From contig NZ_JARFVC010000012.1 of assembly GCF_029193815.1 (NCBI RefSeq), positions 1 through 64,000 on the forward strand: a DNA stretch of 64,000 nt, in the 5' to 3' direction. Below the pieces are notes generated by a model. That model saw nothing but the letters and a program-made list of their open reading frames with translations. It was not told where the DNA came from and did no database searches. Each line of letters begins with the position of its first letter. The first letter of the stretch is position 1. Shown here piece after piece: positions 52,011 through 61,815 of the stretch. The translations under genes were made by a program, and so were the position numbers. The stretch comes from Cytobacillus sp. S13-E01. GTDB lineage: Bacteria > Bacillota > Bacilli > Bacillales > Bacillaceae_L.

Positions 52011-52056
52011 AGAGATAAAAAGAGAAGTTAAATAAGCCCTTTTTTTTTATCTCTTA
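52011..52056 (+). terminator. A/T-rich terminator-like inverted repeat after ywqE
   Basis: AGAGATAAAAAG pairs with CTTTTTTTTTATCTCT-type sequence across a loop of about 18 nt. The stem is A/T-rich, so termination may be partial; the rest of this 293-bp gap is empty. Confidence 0.45.
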
Positions 52057-52171
52057 ATAGTAATTAATTGAGATAGAGGTTCTAGTTATCTTGTTTTGAT
52101 CATTTAAAACACTGTACCTAGAATCTTTAGAATGTACGTTAGATAGATAGATAACGAAAGGGGAGTTTATT

Positions 52172-53998
52172 ATGACCTATAAGAAGAGGCTTACGTTTTT
52201 AGTGGTTGTTGATTCGGTTATTGTGTTAACAGCTATTTATATCGGTTATTTTACCTTAAATCCATATTTGGAAATTTATACTTATCCTTCATTATTATTA
52301 AGTTCGATTACCTTATTATTAAGTCATCACTTTTTTGCTTCCGTCTATCACCTTTATAAAAAGGCGTGGGAGTATGCGAGTATCGGGGAGTTATTAATTA
52401 TTTTTAAGGCTGTAACTCTCTCAATTGTTACGTTAGCGGCTATACAAATGCTTGTTGTTGGGAATGTATATGTTCGAGTTCTAATGTTAACGTGGATGCT
52501 TCATATTATCTTGATTGGTGGGTCGCGTTTTTCGTGGCGAATGTATCGTGATACGTATATTAAGAATAGTAAGTCTAAAAAGAAGACATTAATTATTGGT
52601 GCGGGTGCGGCTGGAACAATGGTTGTTCGCCAGCTTAAGCAAAACATGGAAGCGGATCTGTTGCCAGTCGCGTTTATTGATGATGATGTGAAGAAACAGC
52701 AGCTTCATATTTTAGGATTACCTGTTATTGGTGGGGTAGAGAAAATTGAGCAGGTAGTGAAAGAGTTAGAGATTGACAATATTGTTATTGCGATTCCTTC
52801 TTTAACAAAGAAGGAAATTAATACGATTTTTACTGAATGTAGTAAGACAAAAGCGAAAACGAAAATTATCCCGATGTTAGAGGATTTAATGCTTGGGAAA
52901 GTATCTGTTAATCAATTCCGGGATGTGCAGGTAGAGGATTTACTTGGTAGAGAGCCTGTTGAGCTTAATGTTGAGAGTATTGCGGAGAAGATTACAGGTA
53001 AGACAGTATTGGTTACTGGTGCTGGTGGGTCAATTGGGTCGGAGATATGTAGACAGATTTGTGGATTTAAGCCGAAAACGCTTGTATTGGTAGGTCATGG
53101 TGAGAATAGTATTTATTTGATTGATATGGAGTTGCGGAAGAATTATCAAACTGAAATTGAAATTGTACCTGTCATTGGGGATATCCAGGATCGGACGAAG
53201 ATGTTTGATGTGATGGATATGTATAAGCCTGATGTTGTGTATCATGCGGCGGCGCATAAGCATGTTCCGTTGATGGAATATAACCCAATTGAGGCTGTGA
53301 AGAACAATGTGATTGGGACGAAGAATGTGGCGGAAGCGGCAGATACGTTTGGTGTGAAGAACTTTGTGCTTGTTTCCTCGGATAAGGCGGTTAATCCGAC
53401 CAATGTGATGGGGTCGACGAAGCGGATTGCGGAGATGGTGATTCAGAATCTCTCTAAGACTAGTAACACGAAGTTTGTGGCTGTGAGGTTTGGGAATGTG
53501 CTTGGGAGTAGGGGGAGTGTTATTCCGCTCTTTAAGGCGCAGATTCAAGCTGGAGGGCCGGTTACGGTTACACATCCTGAGATGACGAGGTATTTTATGA
53601 CGATTCCTGAAGCGTCAAGGCTTGTGATGCAGGCCGGGGCCTTGGCTCGTGGAGGAGAAATATTCGTTCTTGATATGGGGGAGCCGGTTAAAATTGTTGA
53701 CCTTGCGGTAAATTTGATTAAGTTATCGGGATACTCAGTTGATGAGATTGGGGTCGCTTTTTCAGGGATTAGGCCTGGTGAAAAGATGTTTGAGGAGTTA
53801 CTTGGTGAGGGTGAAGTTCATGGGGAGGTTGTGTTTCCGAAGATTCATATTGGGAAGACTTCTAGTTTGTACATGGATGAAGTGAATGAGATTATTGATA
53901 GCTTTATGGTGGTAGATAGTGAGTTTTTAAGGGAAAGATTGTTGGATTTGGCTAATAATAGAGTGGATGTTAAGCGGAGGGTTTCGGTGGCTAATTAG
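52172..53998 (+). CDS. Membrane UDP-GlcNAc 4,6-dehydratase (CapD/EpsC/PglF type)
   Basis: A 608-residue protein with four N-terminal membrane helices, a first Rossmann domain (LIIGAGAAGTMVVRQ) and a catalytic SDR domain (VLVTGAGGSIGSEI). The active site reads SSDKAVNPTNVMGSTKR, with Met in place of the usual Tyr, typical of the CapD/PglF/FlaA1 group that makes UDP-4-keto-6-deoxy-GlcNAc. With the downstream aminotransferase it could give a UDP-4-amino sugar of the bacillosamine route. AAAGGGG precedes the ATG. Composition (many GTG/GTT/GGG codons) differs slightly from earlier genes. Confidence 0.9.
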   Translation: MTYKKRLTFLVVVDSVIVLTAIYIGYFTLNPYLEIYTYPSLLLSSITLLLSHHFFASVYHLYKKAWEYASIGELLIIFKAVTLSIVTLAAIQMLVVGNVYVRVLMLTWMLHIILIGGSRFSWRMYRDTYIKNSKSKKKTLIIGAGAAGTMVVRQLKQNMEADLLPVAFIDDDVKKQQLHILGLPVIGGVEKIEQVVKELEIDNIVIAIPSLTKKEINTIFTECSKTKAKTKIIPMLEDLMLGKVSVNQFRDVQVEDLLGREPVELNVESIAEKITGKTVLVTGAGGSIGSEICRQICGFKPKTLVLVGHGENSIYLIDMELRKNYQTEIEIVPVIGDIQDRTKMFDVMDMYKPDVVYHAAAHKHVPLMEYNPIEAVKNNVIGTKNVAEAADTFGVKNFVLVSSDKAVNPTNVMGSTKRIAEMVIQNLSKTSNTKFVAVRFGNVLGSRGSVIPLFKAQIQAGGPVTVTHPEMTRYFMTIPEASRLVMQAGALARGGEIFVLDMGEPVKIVDLAVNLIKLSGYSVDEIGVAFSGIRPGEKMFEELLGEGEVHGEVVFPKIHIGKTSSLYMDEVNEIIDSFMVVDSEFLRERLLDLANNRVDVKRRVSVAN

Positions 53999-54146
53999 AG
54001 CATAAAGTTAACTTTGAAGCTCTTTCGAACTCGAGATAGATTGAGAATAATTCGCAGTTCTTCAAGCTAGAAAAACGTACTAGAAAATTTAGATGAAGAG
54101 TTACTTTTTAGGGCGTAGTGACAAGTAAAAAAAGGGGGGACATGGT

Positions 54147-55025
54147 ATGAAGGTAAGAAAGGCGATAATACCTGCAGCGGGACTTGGAACAAGGTTTCTT
54201 CCGGCTACTAAGGCAATGCCTAAGGAAATGTTACCGATTGTTGATAAGCCTACGATTCAGTATATTGTTGAAGAAGCCGTTGAATCGGGGATTGAAGATA
54301 TTATTATTGTTACCGGTAAAGGGAAGAGAGCGATTGAAGATCATTTTGATAACTCTTTCGAGTTAGAGCATAATTTGCTAGAAAAAGGGAAATTGGAGCT
54401 TTTAGATGAGGTTCAAAAGTCTTCAAAGGTTGATATACATTATATTCGTCAAAAAGAACCTAGGGGATTAGGGCATGCAGTGTGGTGTGCTCGCAAGTTT
54501 ATTGGAAATGAGCCGTTTGCGGTCCTTCTTGGGGATGATATTGTTCAAGCGGAGAAGCCATGTTTACGTCAATTAATGGATGAGTATGATAAGACTTTTG
54601 CTTCTATTATAGGGGTTCAGACTGTTCCAACGGATGAGACCCATAGGTACGGAATTGTTGATCCTTCGGTTCAAGACGGGCGTAGGTATCAGGTTAATCA
54701 TTTTGTTGAGAAGCCAGCACCAGGAACTGCTCCTTCTAATCTTGCGATAATGGGAAGGTATATTCTGACTCCTGAGATTTTTATGTTTTTGGAGAAACAA
54801 GAGACTGGTGCTGGTGGAGAAATTCAGTTGACTGATGCAATTGGGCGATTGAATCAGATTCAAAGAGTGTTTGCTTATGATTTTGAGGGGACACGTTATG
54901 ATGTTGGCGAGAAGATTGGGTTTATTAAGACGCAGGTAGAGTTTGCGTTAAAAAACGCAGAATTGCGCGGGGAGTTGCTGGAGTTTTTGAAGTCGGTAAT
55001 TGATTCTAATAAGATGTCTATTTAA
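54147..55025 (+). CDS. gtaB: UTP-glucose-1-phosphate uridylyltransferase
   Basis: A 292-residue nucleotidyltransferase making UDP-glucose from UTP and glucose-1-phosphate. Motifs: [20 protein letters not shown] with [16 protein letters not shown], and FVEKPAP. Length and sequence match GtaB/GalU. UDP-glucose feeds capsule, teichoic acid glucosylation and glycolipids. GGGGGGA precedes the ATG. It lies within the polysaccharide locus on the same strand. Confidence 0.94.
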   Translation: MKVRKAIIPAAGLGTRFLPATKAMPKEMLPIVDKPTIQYIVEEAVESGIEDIIIVTGKGKRAIEDHFDNSFELEHNLLEKGKLELLDEVQKSSKVDIHYIRQKEPRGLGHAVWCARKFIGNEPFAVLLGDDIVQAEKPCLRQLMDEYDKTFASIIGVQTVPTDETHRYGIVDPSVQDGRRYQVNHFVEKPAPGTAPSNLAIMGRYILTPEIFMFLEKQETGAGGEIQLTDAIGRLNQIQRVFAYDFEGTRYDVGEKIGFIKTQVEFALKNAELRGELLEFLKSVIDSNKMSI

Positions 55026-55056
55026 TTGAATTTAATGGATTGATGTAGATTTTTAA

Positions 55057-55166
55057 AAAAGGTAAGAAAGTATAAAAAATTTTACTAAGTTTTAGTGTCT
55101 AGCTCCGGGCGCCATCGGACCTGAGGTCATAAGCCGATAGGCGGGCGCGCCTTTCGCTTTTCTTAT
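55057..55166. repeat. Dispersed GC-rich repeat, copy F (lacks inner hairpin)
   Basis: Left block GGTAAGAAAGTATAAA, GTGTCTAGCTCCGGGCGCCA, then directly AAGCCGATAGGCGGGCGCGCC and CGCTTTTCTT; the inner stem is deleted. Confidence 0.75.
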
Positions 55167-55169
55167 GGT

Positions 55170-55409
55170 GATGTCTCCTTACCTGTATCAATGGAGGCAC
55201 TCGGGTATGCTGTGGGTCGTTATGACCTTAGACACGTAAGGTTGTCGGTGGTGTGGTGTGAGGTGGGGTTGGATGCCCTGTGTTTTGTTTTTTAATGAAC
55301 TATTGAATCACTTGCGTGATTGTAATTTAGTATAAGAAATCATGTATCTTCGAGTAACAAATGCTTTTTCCTTGTGAAGATAGGTTTTAAGCGTGGAGGT
55401 ATTGTTATT
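55170..55409. other. GT-rich gene-free stretch before the pilin gene
   Basis: Contains small inverted repeats (CCTTAC / GTAAGG and GGTC / GACC) but no T-run hairpin or recognised RNA. The pilin promoter is presumably here. Confidence 0.3.
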
Positions 55410-55778
55410 ATGAATGAAAATGGTGATCGATGCTTAAATAACAATGGATTGACTTTAATCGAAGTTATTGTGGTAGTTGTCATCATGGCGATTTTAACCG
55501 CTATTGCAGTCCCATCTGTCATGGGGTATATAGAAACTGCCAAGGCGGATGTTTGCGATGCTAATCGTGTGCAGTTGGAAAGAACGTATGAGACATATTT
55601 GATTGTTAACAATATACATCATTCAGATGCGGTATTTGGACAACATCTACGTGATTATGGCGCAGAGGTTTGTCAGGTGGGCGGTGATATGAGCTATGTT
55701 GATGGGGTAGTTGAGTGTAGTGTGCATTATGGTGGTGAGGAACAAGAGGAAGAAGATGGGGATGTTCCTTTTCTGTGA
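55410..55778 (+). CDS. Orphan type IV pilin-like protein
   Basis: A 122-residue prepilin. A hydrophilic leader MNENGDRCLNNNG is followed by LTLIEVIVVVVIMAILTAIA, giving a peptidase site after Gly13 with Glu at mature +5, the hallmark of type IV pilins and ComG pseudopilins. The mature part is only about 109 residues with three cysteines and an acidic tail (EEQEEEDGDVPFL). GGAGG precedes ATG 55410. No pilus assembly ATPase, platform protein or prepilin peptidase is nearby, so it would use machinery encoded elsewhere. Its place amid polysaccharide genes is unusual. Confidence 0.82.
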   Translation: MNENGDRCLNNNGLTLIEVIVVVVIMAILTAIAVPSVMGYIETAKADVCDANRVQLERTYETYLIVNNIHHSDAVFGQHLRDYGAEVCQVGGDMSYVDGVVECSVHYGGEEQEEEDGDVPFL

Positions 55779-56250
55779 TGAATATTGTTTTAAAAGAAGG
55801 GTTTAGGAATGTTAGAAATGCTTGATGGAATTAAGCCCCGGTAATAAATGAAAAGATAACTTTAAGAACATGGTTCTTTTTACGGAGGTAGAATTTTGCT
55901 GGGTTATTTATAATTTTACCTTCTTTTTGATTGAGTGGTGGGGTGGAACTGACTATCATGGTTAGATTGAACGCTATAAACCTTGCGGGATAAGGGTTTG
56001 AGGCGTGTTTAGTTAGATTTATAGATTGATTGAATGGTATATATAAATAGGAAGAAACTCGCTTTAAAATGATTTTAACTTGAATATCTATTTCGTATTT
56101 GTTAAGTAGATTGAATAGATATTACGACGTGGGTATGTAAAGTAAATGTAATTTGGTGGTTTAGTAGTTGATTGGAAAGGAAACTTCAATATCCAGTTAA
56201 GTCCTAAACTACTAAAATATTATCCTAACATAGGAAGGAAGTATTTACAG
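55779..56250. other. 470-bp gene-free stretch before the aminotransferase gene
   Basis: No convincing reading frame, terminator or known RNA is seen. Short stretches with GGAGG (near 55885) lack a following frame of useful length. The change in base composition and this long gap may mark a junction between the conserved operon front and the variable sugar genes. Confidence 0.35.
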
Positions 56251-57381
56251 ATGGAGACAACAAAAGTGCACGAAAGAATATTTCTGTCATCACCACATAT
56301 GAGTGATGAGGGATACGAGATGGAGTATGTAAAGGAAGCATTTGATACGAATTGGATTGCTCCTCTGGGAGAAAACGTAAATGAATTTGAAAAGGAATTA
56401 GCTGCTAAAGTTGGTTCTAAAGCAGCAGCAGCACTATCATCTGGTACTGGAGCGCTTCACTTAGCATTAAAAGCAGCAGATGTTGGTGAAGGAGATATCG
56501 TCTTCTGTCCAACGCTTACTTTCTCAGCTACAGCTAATCCAATTATCTATCAAAGTGCAATACCTGTATTTATAGATAGTGACTATGAAACTTGGAACAT
56601 GTGTCCTAAAGCTTTAGAAGAAGCTTTTAAGAAATATCCTGATGTGAAAGCAGTGATTGTTGTTCATCTTTATGGACTATCTGCGGACATGGATAAGATT
56701 ATGGAGGTTTGTAAGAAACATAATGTAACGGTTATAGAAGATGCAGCTGAATCTTTAGGGGCATACTATAAAGGTCAACACACGGGGAGCTTTGGGGATT
56801 ATGGTATCTTCTCTTTTAATGGGAATAAAATAATCACCACATCAGGTGGTGGAATGCTAGTTTCCAATAATGAAGAAAGAATTGCTAAGGCGAGGTTTTG
56901 GGCAACACAATCTAGGGATTCAGCCAGGCATTATCAGCATAGCGAATTAGGATTCAATTATCGTATGAGTAATGTCGTTGCAGGGATTGGTCGAGGGCAG
57001 CTCAAGGTGTTAGACCAAAGAGTTGAGAAGAAGAGATACATCTTTGAATTTTATAAGAAAGAACTAGGAGATCTTGAGGGTGTTGAGTTCATGCCTGTTA
57101 ATGAATGGGATGAACCGAACTATTGGTTAAGCTCTATGACATTGACTGGGAAAGTAAGACCGATCGATATTTTTGAAGCATTAGAAGTTAAGAATATCGA
57201 GTCAAGGCCGGTTTGGAAGCCAATGCATATGCAGCCGTTCTTTGAGAAGTATGACTTTGTTGGGACGGATGTATCGGAGAAGTTGTTTGAGAATGGGGTT
57301 TGTTTGCCGTCTGATACGAAGATAACGGATAGAGATTTGGAGAGAGTTGTAGAGATTATTAAAGGGTTGTGGTTAAAGTAA
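56251..57381 (+). CDS. PLP-dependent sugar aminotransferase (DegT/PglE/EpsN type)
   Basis: A 376-residue DegT-family aminotransferase. Motifs: [11 protein letters not shown] (phosphate binding), [13 protein letters not shown], and the PLP lysine in [13 protein letters not shown] (about Lys193). The N-terminus ([23 protein letters not shown]) is that of PglE/EpsN enzymes that aminate UDP-4-keto-6-deoxy-GlcNAc. Together with the CapD/PglF-type dehydratase it should give UDP-4-amino-4,6-dideoxy-GlcNAc. Its stop overlaps the next start (TAATG). Confidence 0.9.
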   Translation: METTKVHERIFLSSPHMSDEGYEMEYVKEAFDTNWIAPLGENVNEFEKELAAKVGSKAAAALSSGTGALHLALKAADVGEGDIVFCPTLTFSATANPIIYQSAIPVFIDSDYETWNMCPKALEEAFKKYPDVKAVIVVHLYGLSADMDKIMEVCKKHNVTVIEDAAESLGAYYKGQHTGSFGDYGIFSFNGNKIITTSGGGMLVSNNEERIAKARFWATQSRDSARHYQHSELGFNYRMSNVVAGIGRGQLKVLDQRVEKKRYIFEFYKKELGDLEGVEFMPVNEWDEPNYWLSSMTLTGKVRPIDIFEALEVKNIESRPVWKPMHMQPFFEKYDFVGTDVSEKLFENGVCLPSDTKITDRDLERVVEIIKGLWLK

Positions 57382-58064
57382 TGAAAAAGTCTAAAGGCGG
57401 TATTTATAAAAGAGTGATAAAAAGGCCAATGGATTTCATCCTTTCATTGATTGCTATTGTTGTTCTCAGTCCGGTACTTTTAATAGTTGCTATCCTTGTA
57501 AGAATAAAGCTTGGAAGTCCGGTGTTGTTTAAGCAAAATAGACCTGGACTAAATGAGCAGATTTTTATGATGTATAAGTTTAGGACAATGACAGATGAAA
57601 GAGATGAATATGGTGGAGAACTACTTTCCGATAGTGTCCGGTTGACGAATTTCGGAAAGTTCCTACGTTCAACATCTCTTGATGAACTCCCAGGACTTTT
57701 TAATATTCTAAAGGGAGATATGTCGATTATAGGACCAAGACCTTTGTTAGTTAGATATTTGCCATATTACCGTGAAGAGGAAAGGTTAAGGAGTAAAGTC
57801 AGACCAGGAATTACTGGATTAGCTCAAGTCAGTGGAAGAAATGCCCTTACTTGGGATGAACGCTTTCAAACAGATGTTAATTATGTGAATAATCTTTCTT
57901 TCATACTAGATGTCAAAATCTTAATTAACACAATTCTAGTGGTATTTCAGAGAAAAGATATCTTGGTTGGATCAGAACATATTATGAAAGATCTAGATGT
58001 AGAGAGGAAAGATGAATTTAACTATGGACTTAGAAAACAGAAAAATAGAGGTCAGGTTAATTAG
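57381..58064 (+). CDS. Initiating sugar-phosphate transferase (PglC/EpsL type)
   Basis: A 227-residue monotopic phosphoglycosyltransferase with an N-terminal re-entrant helix ([20 protein letters not shown]) and conserved blocks [46 protein letters not shown] and [14 protein letters not shown]. It transfers the first sugar phosphate to undecaprenyl phosphate. The Asp-Glu pair of the family is present in LDELP. The likely donor is the diamino or amino sugar made by the upstream genes. It overlaps the following acetyltransferase frame. Confidence 0.92.
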   Translation: MKKSKGGIYKRVIKRPMDFILSLIAIVVLSPVLLIVAILVRIKLGSPVLFKQNRPGLNEQIFMMYKFRTMTDERDEYGGELLSDSVRLTNFGKFLRSTSLDELPGLFNILKGDMSIIGPRPLLVRYLPYYREEERLRSKVRPGITGLAQVSGRNALTWDERFQTDVNYVNNLSFILDVKILINTILVVFQRKDILVGSEHIMKDLDVERKDEFNYGLRKQKNRGQVN

Positions 58065-58518
58065 TGTAGAAGATCTGGTTGAAAATAAGATTTTTTTGAT
58101 CAACTTATTAGAGGATAATCTTAAAATAAACTTTCCTAATATGAGCAATTTAACCGAGTACGCAATAAATGGTTATGATGATATGCTTCGTTTTAAAAAG
58201 GACAATTCTGCTATCCTAATTGGAGCTTTTGATAAAGAAAAAATAATTGGTTTTCTTTGGGCTTACACAAGAGAAATTCTTTCTGAGAGAAGGATACACA
58301 TTGGGCATATAGTTGTAAACTCCGAAGTAAGGTCAGGAGGCATTGGTTCAAAGTTATTAAAGTGTCTTGAAGATTATTCTATTCGTGTAAATATAAAAAA
58401 AATTGATTTAATGACAACTTTAGAAAACGAAAAAACAATGAAGTTTTATAAAGAAAATGGCTATTCAATTGTACGTGTTCAACTTGAAAAGGAGCTAGGT
58501 GATATTGATGATAATTGA
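58012..58518 (+). CDS. GNAT-family N-acetyltransferase
   Basis: A 168-residue GNAT protein with the acetyl-CoA loop region [20 protein letters not shown] and the C-terminal block [19 protein letters not shown]. In this operon it may acetylate a 4-amino sugar, although PglD-type enzymes for that step usually have a different (left-handed helix) fold. The start is uncertain: ATG 58012 overlaps the previous gene by 53 bases; ATG 58024 is an alternative. Confidence 0.78.
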   Translation: MNLTMDLENRKIEVRLISVEDLVENKIFLINLLEDNLKINFPNMSNLTEYAINGYDDMLRFKKDNSAILIGAFDKEKIIGFLWAYTREILSERRIHIGHIVVNSEVRSGGIGSKLLKCLEDYSIRVNIKKIDLMTTLENEKTMKFYKENGYSIVRVQLEKELGDIDDN

Positions 58519-59461
58519 AAAAACTGCTCTTAACAAAGATGATCAAAAATTACACGAGTACTATTATGACAGTGCTCGTGAGGGAATGTTTGATCTTTTA
58601 AATAATATGAAAAATGATAATCTAATTGATACATTATTTTTACCGGGTTACATTGGTTGGTCTCCCAGAGAAGGAAGTGGGATATTTGATCCAATTAACA
58701 AACTAGATGGTTTGTCTGTCCAATATTACAAGATGACATCCGATTTAAATATAGATTTAGAAGACCTTTCCCAAAGAATTAAAGACATCGGTAGGGGTAA
58801 ATTTACAGTATTAGCAGTAAATTACTTTGGATTTATTGATTTGCGAATTAAAGATGTTGCCGATATAGTCAAAAAATATTCAGGTTGGCTAATTGAAGAT
58901 AATGCACATGGTTTTTTCACATACCAATACACAGAGGATAATTATTCAGATGCAACATTCTTTTCATTGCATAAAATGTTCCCATTCAAAAATGGTGGGA
59001 GCCTAATCGTGAAAAATAGTAAACTTAAATCATTAAAATATAGTGGTAATAGCATTACTGATGTTGAGTATAATCCCTGGAATTATGATGTGAAGAACAT
59101 AGCAAAAATGAGAAAAGAAAATTACGAGGTATTAGATAATATTATCCATAATGAAGAAGTGAGTGAATATTTTACACCATTAAAAGATTGCTTATTGCCA
59201 GGTAATATTCCTCAAACCTATCCAGTTCGTATTAAAAAAGGAAATAGGGATAGAATATATGAATTAATGAATGAAGCCGGATTCGGAGTTGTTAGTCTAT
59301 ATCACACATTAATTGAACCTCTAAGGAGGCCTGAATATCAAACTAGTATTGAACTTTCAAATTGCATTATGAATCTACCAGTACATCAGGATGTTAATAA
59401 AGATAAATATAAGGATATGATCAAATTACTTGTTAAATATTGTGAGGAAACAAGTGCATAG
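58508..59461 (+). CDS. DegT-like PLP enzyme, divergent
   Basis: A 317-residue protein with remnants of the DegT aminotransferase fold: LIEDNAHGFF (cf. IEDAAxxxG) and a possible PLP lysine in SLHKMFPFKNGG (about Lys156). The N-terminal phosphate-binding block is changed (LFLPGYIGWSPREGSG), so activity on a nucleotide sugar is not assured. It may be an aminotransferase for a modified sugar or for a lipid-linked substrate. ATG 58508 overlaps the GNAT gene end. Confidence 0.68.
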   Translation: MIIEKTALNKDDQKLHEYYYDSAREGMFDLLNNMKNDNLIDTLFLPGYIGWSPREGSGIFDPINKLDGLSVQYYKMTSDLNIDLEDLSQRIKDIGRGKFTVLAVNYFGFIDLRIKDVADIVKKYSGWLIEDNAHGFFTYQYTEDNYSDATFFSLHKMFPFKNGGSLIVKNSKLKSLKYSGNSITDVEYNPWNYDVKNIAKMRKENYEVLDNIIHNEEVSEYFTPLKDCLLPGNIPQTYPVRIKKGNRDRIYELMNEAGFGVVSLYHTLIEPLRRPEYQTSIELSNCIMNLPVHQDVNKDKYKDMIKLLVKYCEETSA

Positions 59462-59493
59462 GCATATCCAAGAGAGGATGTTTTTTAGAATTT

Positions 59494-60531
59494 ATGCTTT
59501 CAATAATTAACATAGATGATCAAGAGAAATGGGATAGTATTGTAAAAAGTGTAGAAAACTATGATGTGAATTATTTGAGTGAATATGTAAAAGCATTTCA
59601 ACTGAATGGTGATGGTTTGCCCCTTTTATTTTATTACGATGATGATAGGACAAGAGCAATAAACGTTGTAATGAAACGTGATATAGCAAAATCAGTCCAA
59701 TTTAAAGATAAGTTACCTTTAGACACTTGGTTTGATCTATCCACCCCTTATGGTTATGGTGGTTTTTTGTATGAGGGTGAAGATTATTCAGCGGTTAACA
59801 GAGCATACGATGACTATTGTAAGGAAAATGGGTTTGTGAGTGAGTTTGTAAGGTTCCATTTAGTAAGTGGGTCTCAATCATTTTACAATGGTGCAACTCA
59901 AACCCCAACAAGGAACATAATTCGTAGTCTGGATATGTCCCTCGATGATATGTTTATGGACTTTGAGCATAAAGTTAGGAAAAGTATTAAAAAGGCTAGT
60001 AGAGCTCAATTGGAAGTAAAAATAGACACTGATGGATCTGAATTAGATGCTTTTCTAAGCATATATTATGGCACTATGGACCGTGCAAATGCAAAGGGAA
60101 ACTATTATTTCACTAAAGAGTTTTTTAAAACTATCAATAAATTAGAAGATAATTATGTGTATATTCATGTATTATTCGAAGGGAAAATCATCTCTACCGA
60201 ACTTGTATTATACGGAACAGAGAATTGTTACTCTTTCTTAGGTGGTACCAATCGAGACTACTTTCATTTGAGTGCGAACAATTTCTTAAAATATGAAATT
60301 ATTAAATGGGCTAAAGAAAAAGGTCTTAAGAGATTTATTCTTGGTGGTGGCTATGAAGACGAGGATGGTATTTTTAAGTATAAAAAAAGCTTTGCACCAG
60401 ATGGAATCTATGATTTTTATATTGGAAAAAAAGTTTTTAATGAAAAGAAATATAATGAATTCGTTGAAATACGTAATCAAGAAGAAGGGTTCGATGCTAA
60501 CACAACATTTTTTCCAGCATATCGAGGTTAA
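59494..60531 (+). CDS. FemAB/CelD-like acyltransferase (GNAT fold)
   Basis: A 345-residue protein of the Acetyltransf_6 (FemAB/CelD-like) type: LDMSLDDMFMDFEHKVRKSI (the FEHKVRKSIKKA block is typical), then ANAKGNYYFTKEFF and a C-terminal LGGGYEDEDGIFKYKKSF. Such proteins transfer acyl or aminoacyl groups and occur in polysaccharide loci. Here it may decorate the repeat unit. The substrate is unknown. The SD (GAGAGGATG) lies 15 bases before ATG, rather far. Confidence 0.75.
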   Translation: MLSIINIDDQEKWDSIVKSVENYDVNYLSEYVKAFQLNGDGLPLLFYYDDDRTRAINVVMKRDIAKSVQFKDKLPLDTWFDLSTPYGYGGFLYEGEDYSAVNRAYDDYCKENGFVSEFVRFHLVSGSQSFYNGATQTPTRNIIRSLDMSLDDMFMDFEHKVRKSIKKASRAQLEVKIDTDGSELDAFLSIYYGTMDRANAKGNYYFTKEFFKTINKLEDNYVYIHVLFEGKIISTELVLYGTENCYSFLGGTNRDYFHLSANNFLKYEIIKWAKEKGLKRFILGGGYEDEDGIFKYKKSFAPDGIYDFYIGKKVFNEKKYNEFVEIRNQEEGFDANTTFFPAYRG

Positions 60532-60580
60532 GTGGAAAGAAAAGTGATATACAAGAAGATGGGACAAGGTGGGATAAGTA

Positions 60581-61813
60581 ATGAAAGTAATTTTTCTTTC
60601 AATTGGTGGTTTAACAGATTTAGGTGAAAATGCCGTTTATCCAGATTTACTAAGACATTTTCGAGATAATGGTCATTCAGTACATGTTGTATGCCAACGT
60701 GAAAGACGTTCTGGATTACCCACAGAAATGAAAATTGAACATGGGATAAAAGTACTTCGAGTGCAGACTGGAAATATCACTAAGACAAACTTAATTGAAA
60801 AGGGTATTTCTACAATACGGATCGGTTCCCAATTTGAAAAAGCAATAGAAAAGTTCTTTAAAGATATAAAATTTGATTTAGTGCTTTATTCAACTCCTCC
60901 AATAACGATCGCAAACACTGTTTCATACCTGAAAAAACGCGATAATTCTTTTTCTTACCTTATGCTGAAAGATATTTTTCCACAAAATGCATTGGATATA
61001 GGAATGCTTCAAGAAACAGGATGGAAAGGTGTTCTAACCAGGTACTTCTTTATGAAAGAAAAGAAACTTTATCAAGTCTCAGATTTTATAGGATGTATGT
61101 CAGAGGCAAATGTTAAATTCTTATTAAATAATAACGATTATATAAATGAAGAAAAAATTGAAATTTGTCCAAATACTATTAATCCATTACATTTTTCTGA
61201 AAAAATTGATAAGAAAGTTTTAAGGGATAAATTTAAACTTCCTCAAGAGAAAATGATATTTGTTTATGGTGGGAATTTCGGAAAACCTCAAGATGTAGAA
61301 TTTATTATTAGTGTATTAAATAGCAATGCAGAAAATACCAATATGCATTTTGTAATGTGTGGTTCAGGCACGGATTTTCACAAAATCAAGGACTATGCTA
61401 AAAATGTTAATATCTCTCACGTTACTGTTATGGATAGTTTAAACAAGGATGAATACGGAAAACTACTTGATGCATGTGATATAGGGTTAATCTTTCTCGA
61501 CTATCGATTTACAATACCTAATTTCCCTTCGAGATTACTTGATTACATGAATCACAGCATGCCAGTATTTGCAGCTACAGACAGAAATACAGATGTGGGA
61601 GAAGTTATTTTAAACGGAGGGTTTGGATGGTGGTGTGAAAGTAATGATGTTAAAGGCTATCAAACTATCATTGATGAAATAACCTCTAATCCAGAATTAG
61701 CAATAGAAAAAGGTGAATTAGCTAGAGAATATTTGGAAAAAAATTATGATACAAGGAATTCATATGAGCGAATTATAAATGCCTATAAAAAGAGAGGTAA
61801 ACTGGAGGATTAA
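60581..61813 (+). CDS. Glycosyltransferase family 4 (WbuB-like)
   Basis: A 410-residue GT-B glycosyltransferase with N-terminal VIFLSIGGLTDLGENAVYPD, central VYGGNFGKPQDVEFI, and C-terminal acceptor/donor blocks (DIGLIFLDYRFTIPNFPSRLLDYM, including the Glu/Asp-poor variant of the EX7E region). It resembles WbuB, an N-acetyl-L-fucosamine transferase, and directly precedes the genes that make that sugar nucleotide, so UDP-L-FucNAc is the probable donor. Confidence 0.82.
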   Translation: MKVIFLSIGGLTDLGENAVYPDLLRHFRDNGHSVHVVCQRERRSGLPTEMKIEHGIKVLRVQTGNITKTNLIEKGISTIRIGSQFEKAIEKFFKDIKFDLVLYSTPPITIANTVSYLKKRDNSFSYLMLKDIFPQNALDIGMLQETGWKGVLTRYFFMKEKKLYQVSDFIGCMSEANVKFLLNNNDYINEEKIEICPNTINPLHFSEKIDKKVLRDKFKLPQEKMIFVYGGNFGKPQDVEFIISVLNSNAENTNMHFVMCGSGTDFHKIKDYAKNVNISHVTVMDSLNKDEYGKLLDACDIGLIFLDYRFTIPNFPSRLLDYMNHSMPVFAATDRNTDVGEVILNGGFGWWCESNDVKGYQTIIDEITSNPELAIEKGELAREYLEKNYDTRNSYERIINAYKKRGKLED

Positions 61814-61815
61814 AG

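Noticed and set aside
53030-53575. 181-codon minus-strand frame
   Set aside because: It is antisense to the CapD-type dehydratase gene, His/Arg-rich and without a start signal: a shadow of the real gene.
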